Shown here: one piece after another, positions 7,693-11,335 of the stretch
Position numbering within the stretch: the stretch's first letter is position 1
How the letters are laid out: each line of letters begins with the position of its first letter
NCBI GenBank assembly: GCA_036720245.1
Contig: DAIMNI010000068.1
Coordinates: 1-11,335 of the forward strand
Reading direction: 5' to 3'
Length of the DNA: 11,335 nt
From: JAAZMA01 sp036720245
GTDB lineage: Bacteria; Bacillota; Clostridia; Tissierellales; Tepidimicrobiaceae
The notes under the pieces: model-generated
Databases searched by the model: none
What the model was told of the DNA's origin: nothing
The model's input: the letters and a program-made list of their open reading frames with translations, nothing else
Position numbers and translations under genes: made by a program

Positions 7693-7702
7693 AGAAGGAG
7701 GT
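7693..7702 (+). promoter_or_regulatory. Strong ribosome binding site setting the nifJ start
   Basis: AGAAGGAGGT is a near-perfect Shine-Dalgarno sequence eight bases before the ATG at 7711. It rules out an in-frame TTG at 7672, which would add 13 residues unlike the family N-terminus. Confidence 0.9.
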
Positions 7703-7710
7703 TATACTTT

Positions 7711-10700
7711 ATGGCAAGAATGATGAAAACCATGGATGGTAATACTGCAGCAGCCCATGTGGCCTATGCTTTTACAGATGTAGCTGCAATATATCCAATC
7801 ACACCTTCATCCACTATGGCAGAATTAGTAGATGCATGGTCAGCCCATGGTAGAAAAAATATTTTTAATCAAGAAGTATTAGTTGCAGAAATGCAATCAG
7901 AAGCGGGAGCAGCAGGAGCAGTTCATGGCTCCTTATCAGCAGGAGCATTAACTACTACATTTACTGCATCTCAGGGTTTATTACTTATGATTCCAAATAT
8001 GTATAAAATGGCAGGAGAACTGCTTCCAGCGGTATTTCATGTAACCGCTAGAGCTGTTGCAGGTCATGCTTTAAGTATATTCGGAGATCATCAAGACGTA
8101 ATGGCAGCAAGACAAACAGGCTTTGCATTTTTAGCATCTGGTTCTGTTCAAGAGGTAATGGATTTAGCAGGAGTAGCCCATTTATCTGCTATTAAAGGCA
8201 GGGTACCTTTTGTTCACTTCTTTGATGGGTTTAGAACATCCCATGAAATTCAAAAAGTTGAAGTAATGGAATATGAAGATTTAGCAAAACTAGTAGATTA
8301 TGAAGCCTTAAATGAATTTAGAAATAGATCTTTAAATCCAGAAAGACCATATACTAAGGGTACAGCTCAAAATCCAGATATTTATTTCCAAGCTATGGAG
8401 GCTTCTAATCCATATTATGAAAATATAGTAGAAGTTGTAAATGATTATATGAAGGAAATAAATAAAATCACAGGTAGAGACTATAAACCATTTAACTATT
8501 ATGGGCATCCAGAAGCAGAAAGAATAATAGTAGCTATGGGTTCTGTAACAGAAACCATAGAAGAAACCATAGATTATTTAATGGAAAGAGGAGAAAAAGT
8601 AGGGGTAATTGAAGTACATTTATATAGACCTTTTGAGCCTAAATATTTCTTTAATGTACTACCTAAAACAGTTAAGAAAATAGCTGTATTAGATAGAACT
8701 AAGGAAAAAGGTGCTATAGCAGAACCACTACATTTGGATATAAAGAGTATATTCTATAATTCTGAATTAAGGCCAGTAATAGTAGGCGGAAGATATGGAT
8801 TAGGTTCAAAGGATACTACTCCAGATCAAATAAAAGCAGTATTTGACAATCTAAAAGAAGACAATCCAAAAGATAGATTTACCATAGGTATAGTAGATGA
8901 TGTAACTAATACATCATTAGAAATAAAAGAGAAAATAAACACAGAACCAAAAGAAACTATTAGATGTAAATTCTGGGGTTTTGGTTCAGATGGTACAGTT
9001 GGAGCAAATAAATCTGCTATTAAAATAATCGGTGATGATACAGATATGTATGCACAAGGATATTTTGCTTATGATAGTAAAAAATCTGGTGGTGTAACTA
9101 TATCTCACTTAAGATTTGGACATGAACCAATAAAATCCACTTATTTAATAGATGAAGCTGATTTTATTTCTTGTTCAAAACAATCCTATGTATATCAATA
9201 TGATGTATTATCAGGACTTAAAGATAATGGCAAATTCTTACTAAATTGTATTTGGGATGAAAAAGAACTAGAAGAAAATCTACCAGCTTTTATGAAGAGA
9301 TATTTAGCAGAACACAATATAGATTTCTATACAATAGATGCTACTAAATTGGCAAGTGAAGTAGGCTTAGGTGGAAGAACTAATATGATAATGCAATCTT
9401 CATTTTTCAAATTAGCAGAAGTACTTCCACTAGATGAAGCTATAGCCCATCTAAAATCCTCTATTCAAAAGGATTATGGTAAATATGGGGAAAATGTAGT
9501 TGAAATGAACAACAAAGCTGTAGATATGGCAATAGAAAAATTAGTTAAAATAGATATACCAGCTTCTTGGAAAGATGCAAAAGATGAAGAAGTTAAAGAT
9601 GAAAAAGAAATACCAGAATTTATAAAAAATGTTGTAATACCAATGAATAGACAAGAAGGAGATAAATTACCTGTAAGTACATTTGTAGGTAGAGAAGATG
9701 GAGCATTTCCACATGGTACTGCAGCTTATGAAAAACGTGGTATAGCAGTAGAAGTTCCACATTGGATAATGGAGAATTGTATACAATGTAATCAATGTTC
9801 CTATGTATGTCCACATGCTGTAATTAGACCATTTTTATTAGATGAAGAAGAACAAAAGAATGCACCAGAAACCTTTGAAACTAAGAAGGCTATAGGTAAA
9901 GGCTTAACAAACTATGGATTTAAAATTCAAGTATCTCCATTAGACTGTACTGGCTGTGGAAACTGTGCAGATGTATGTCCAGCTAAGGAAAAAGCATTGG
10001 TAATGAAACCTTTTGGAGAAGAATATGAATTACAATCTAAAAATTGGGAATATGCAATAGAAGAAGTAACACCAAAAGAAGATTTAATAGAAGCTACTAA
10101 TTTGAAGAATAGTCAATTCCATCAACCATTGCTACAGTTCTCAGGATCCTGTGCAGGTTGTGGTGAAACACCATATGCAAAACTTGTAACTCAATTATTT
10201 GGAGATAGAATGATACTTGCAAATGCTACAGGTTGTTCATCTATATGGGGGGCATCAGCACCATCCACTCCATATTGTGTAAACAAAGATGGTAGAGGAC
10301 CAGCATGGGCAAACTCCCTATTTGAGGACAATGCAGAATACGGCTATGGTATGGCAATAGCTGTTAAGAAAATAAGAGAAAAATTAGAAAATCTAATGGC
10401 TGAATTTATAGAATTAGATTTGGATGAAGATTTAAATATGGCATTTAATGCTTGGTTAGAAGGAAAAGATGATCCAAAAGCTTCTAAAGCAGCAGCAGGA
10501 CTTATAATACCAAGATTAGATAGAAAATTAGATAATGAAAAAGGAAATGAAATACTAAAAGAAATTCAAGATTTAAAAGATTATCTAATTAAAAAATCTA
10601 TCTGGATATTTGGTGGAGACGGATGGGCTTATGATATAGGATTTGGCGGATTAGATCATGTATTGGCTTCTGGCGAAAATGTAAATGTATTAGTATTTGA

Positions 10701-11241
10701 TACAGAAGTATATTCTAATACAGGTGGTCAGTCTTCAAAATCTACACCAAGAGCAGCAGTTGCAAAATTTGCAGCCTCTGGGAAAAAGGTAAGAAAGAAA
10801 GACCTAGGTATGATAGCTGCATCCTATGGATATGTGTATGTAGCTCAGGTAGCTATGGGTGCTAATATGAATCAATTAATGAAAGCACTACAAGAAGCAG
10901 AATCCTATGACGGACCATCTCTAATTATAGCCTATGCACCATGTATAAACCATGGAATTAGAACAGGCATGGGAACTAGTGTTAGACAAGAAAAGAAAGC
11001 AGTAGACACAGGCTACTGGCATCTATATAGATTTGATCCAAGATTAAAAGATGAGGGCAAAAATCCATTTGTATTAGATTCTAAAGAACCAACACAACCA
11101 TTTATGGACTTCTTAGATTCAGAAGTAAGATACACCTCATTAAGAAAGTTCTTCCCAGAAGAAGCTGAAGAACTATTTAAAGTAGCAGAACAAGATGCTA
11201 AGGAAAGATACGAAAAATATAAGAAAATGGCAGAAGATTAA
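7711..11241 (+). CDS. nifJ: Pyruvate:ferredoxin (flavodoxin) oxidoreductase, single-chain
   Basis: This 1176-residue cytoplasmic enzyme oxidises pyruvate with CoA to acetyl-CoA and CO2 and passes two electrons to ferredoxin or flavodoxin, a central step of anaerobic energy metabolism. Pyruvate- and TPP-site residues known from the Desulfovibrio africanus enzyme are at the same positions: Thr31 (YPITPSS), Glu64 (EMQSEAG) and Arg114 (TARAVAG). A two-cluster ferredoxin domain has Cys690/693/696/700 and Cys746/749/752/756, each followed by Pro. The proximal cluster ligands are Cys814, Cys817, Cys842 and Cys1078. The TPP/Mg motif GDGWAYDIGFGG leads to NTGGQ with Asn1003. Length is typical, and the extra C-terminal domain that shields the D. 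africanus enzyme from oxygen is absent, since the chain ends at residue 1176. It is flanked by its own promoter and terminator. The nifJ name is conventional; no nitrogen-fixation genes are seen, so a catabolic role is more likely. Confidence 0.97.
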   Translation: MARMMKTMDGNTAAAHVAYAFTDVAAIYPITPSSTMAELVDAWSAHGRKNIFNQEVLVAEMQSEAGAAGAVHGSLSAGALTTTFTASQGLLLMIPNMYKMAGELLPAVFHVTARAVAGHALSIFGDHQDVMAARQTGFAFLASGSVQEVMDLAGVAHLSAIKGRVPFVHFFDGFRTSHEIQKVEVMEYEDLAKLVDYEALNEFRNRSLNPERPYTKGTAQNPDIYFQAMEASNPYYENIVEVVNDYMKEINKITGRDYKPFNYYGHPEAERIIVAMGSVTETIEETIDYLMERGEKVGVIEVHLYRPFEPKYFFNVLPKTVKKIAVLDRTKEKGAIAEPLHLDIKSIFYNSELRPVIVGGRYGLGSKDTTPDQIKAVFDNLKEDNPKDRFTIGIVDDVTNTSLEIKEKINTEPKETIRCKFWGFGSDGTVGANKSAIKIIGDDTDMYAQGYFAYDSKKSGGVTISHLRFGHEPIKSTYLIDEADFISCSKQSYVYQYDVLSGLKDNGKFLLNCIWDEKELEENLPAFMKRYLAEHNIDFYTIDATKLASEVGLGGRTNMIMQSSFFKLAEVLPLDEAIAHLKSSIQKDYGKYGENVVEMNNKAVDMAIEKLVKIDIPASWKDAKDEEVKDEKEIPEFIKNVVIPMNRQEGDKLPVSTFVGREDGAFPHGTAAYEKRGIAVEVPHWIMENCIQCNQCSYVCPHAVIRPFLLDEEEQKNAPETFETKKAIGKGLTNYGFKIQVSPLDCTGCGNCADVCPAKEKALVMKPFGEEYELQSKNWEYAIEEVTPKEDLIEATNLKNSQFHQPLLQFSGSCAGCGETPYAKLVTQLFGDRMILANATGCSSIWGASAPSTPYCVNKDGRGPAWANSLFEDNAEYGYGMAIAVKKIREKLENLMAEFIELDLDEDLNMAFNAWLEGKDDPKASKAAAGLIIPRLDRKLDNEKGNEILKEIQDLKDYLIKKSIWIFGGDGWAYDIGFGGLDHVLASGENVNVLVFDTEVYSNTGGQSSKSTPRAAVAKFAASGKKVRKKDLGMIAASYGYVYVAQVAMGANMNQLMKALQEAESYDGPSLIIAYAPCINHGIRTGMGTSVRQEKKAVDTGYWHLYRFDPRLKDEGKNPFVLDSKEPTQPFMDFLDSEVRYTSLRKFFPEEAEELFKVAEQDAKERYEKYKKMAED

Positions 11242-11247
11242 TAGATA

Positions 11248-11279
11248 AAAAAGCTTATGGCGAAGGCCATAAGCTTTTT
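11248..11279 (+). terminator. Rho-independent terminator of nifJ
   Basis: An 11-bp perfect stem (AAGCTTATGGC with GCCATAAGCTT), extended by A-T pairs on the outside to 14 bp, closes a GAAG tetraloop and ends in a run of five T. It begins six bases past the nifJ stop. Confidence 0.93.
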
Positions 11280-11282
11280 ATA

Positions 11283-11335
11283 GTGTGCCCAGCATGGGCA
11301 ACAACTTGGTGGTGAAAGTCCACTACGGGCTTGGT
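11283..11335 (+). mobile_element. 5' end of a group II intron, probably class C (cut off by the window edge)
   Basis: The sequence from 11283 begins GTGTGCCCAGCATGGGC, which fits the GTGYG intron 5' end. It closely matches the start of the Oceanobacillus iheyensis class C intron as I remember it (GTGTGCCCGGCATGGG). The early domain I layout is visible: a GCCC/GGGC hairpin, then GTGGTGAAAGTCCAC, in which GTGG pairs with CCAC around TGAAAGT, like the GGGTGAGAGTCCC element of that intron. Class C introns characteristically insert just downstream of terminator hairpins, and this one starts four bases after the nifJ T run. Only 53 bases are in view, so the reverse transcriptase gene, domain V and the 3' end cannot be checked. 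An intron fragment rather than a whole element is possible. Confidence 0.82.

Noticed and set aside
7672..7710. An N-terminal extension of NifJ from the TTG at 7672
   Set aside because: The added residues do not fit the family, and the strong Shine-Dalgarno sequence at 7693-7702 serves the ATG at 7711.
9620..9814. Minus-strand open frame opposite the ferredoxin domain of nifJ
   Set aside because: Its Leu/Tyr/His-rich composition is the mirror of the nifJ coding sequence, and no ribosome binding site is seen.
1..11335. CRISPR arrays, tRNA or rRNA genes, integrases or toxin-antitoxin pairs
   Set aside because: No regularly spaced direct repeats, cloverleaf or rRNA-like stretches or matching protein motifs were seen. 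All gaps between genes are under 200 bases.

Overview
The window looks like the chromosome of a low-GC, anaerobic Firmicute. The DNA is AT-rich, codons favour A/T endings, and strong AGGAGG-like ribosome binding sites precede most genes. HPr kinase is typical of Firmicutes, and a single-chain pyruvate:ferredoxin oxidoreductase points to ferredoxin-based anaerobic metabolism. A clostridial or Tissierella-like host is my inference; no rRNA gene is present to settle it.

All genes read on the plus strand. From left to right: the last codons of an unidentified gene and its terminator (1-87); rnr for RNase R (149-2220), interrupted by a run of unknown bases at 640-692; smpB for the tmRNA-binding protein (2318-2782); a long-form Xaa-Pro aminopeptidase of family M24B (2806-4587) with a terminator; a 194-bp intergenic stretch carrying remnants that resemble dispersed repeats (4588-4781); uvrC (4782-6629) overlapping hprK (6622-7560); a promoter and about 110 bases of leader; nifJ (7711-11241) with a strong terminator; and, starting just past that hairpin at 11283, what looks like the 5' end of a group II intron that runs out of the window.

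rnr and smpB belong together functionally, because RNase R and SmpB-tmRNA both act on stalled translation and faulty mRNA, and the aminopeptidase may be co-transcribed with them. uvrC and hprK overlap by 8 bases and are probably translationally coupled, although their jobs (nucleotide excision repair and carbon catabolite control) are unrelated. nifJ has its own promoter and terminator and looks like a single-gene unit that converts pyruvate to acetyl-CoA and reduced ferredoxin.

The coding content is ordinary housekeeping, and I see no undescribed multi-gene system. The points worth a second look are the partial intron placed exactly behind the nifJ terminator, the repeat remnants before uvrC, the structured nifJ leader, and an assembly gap in rnr whose length breaks the reading frame and appears too short.
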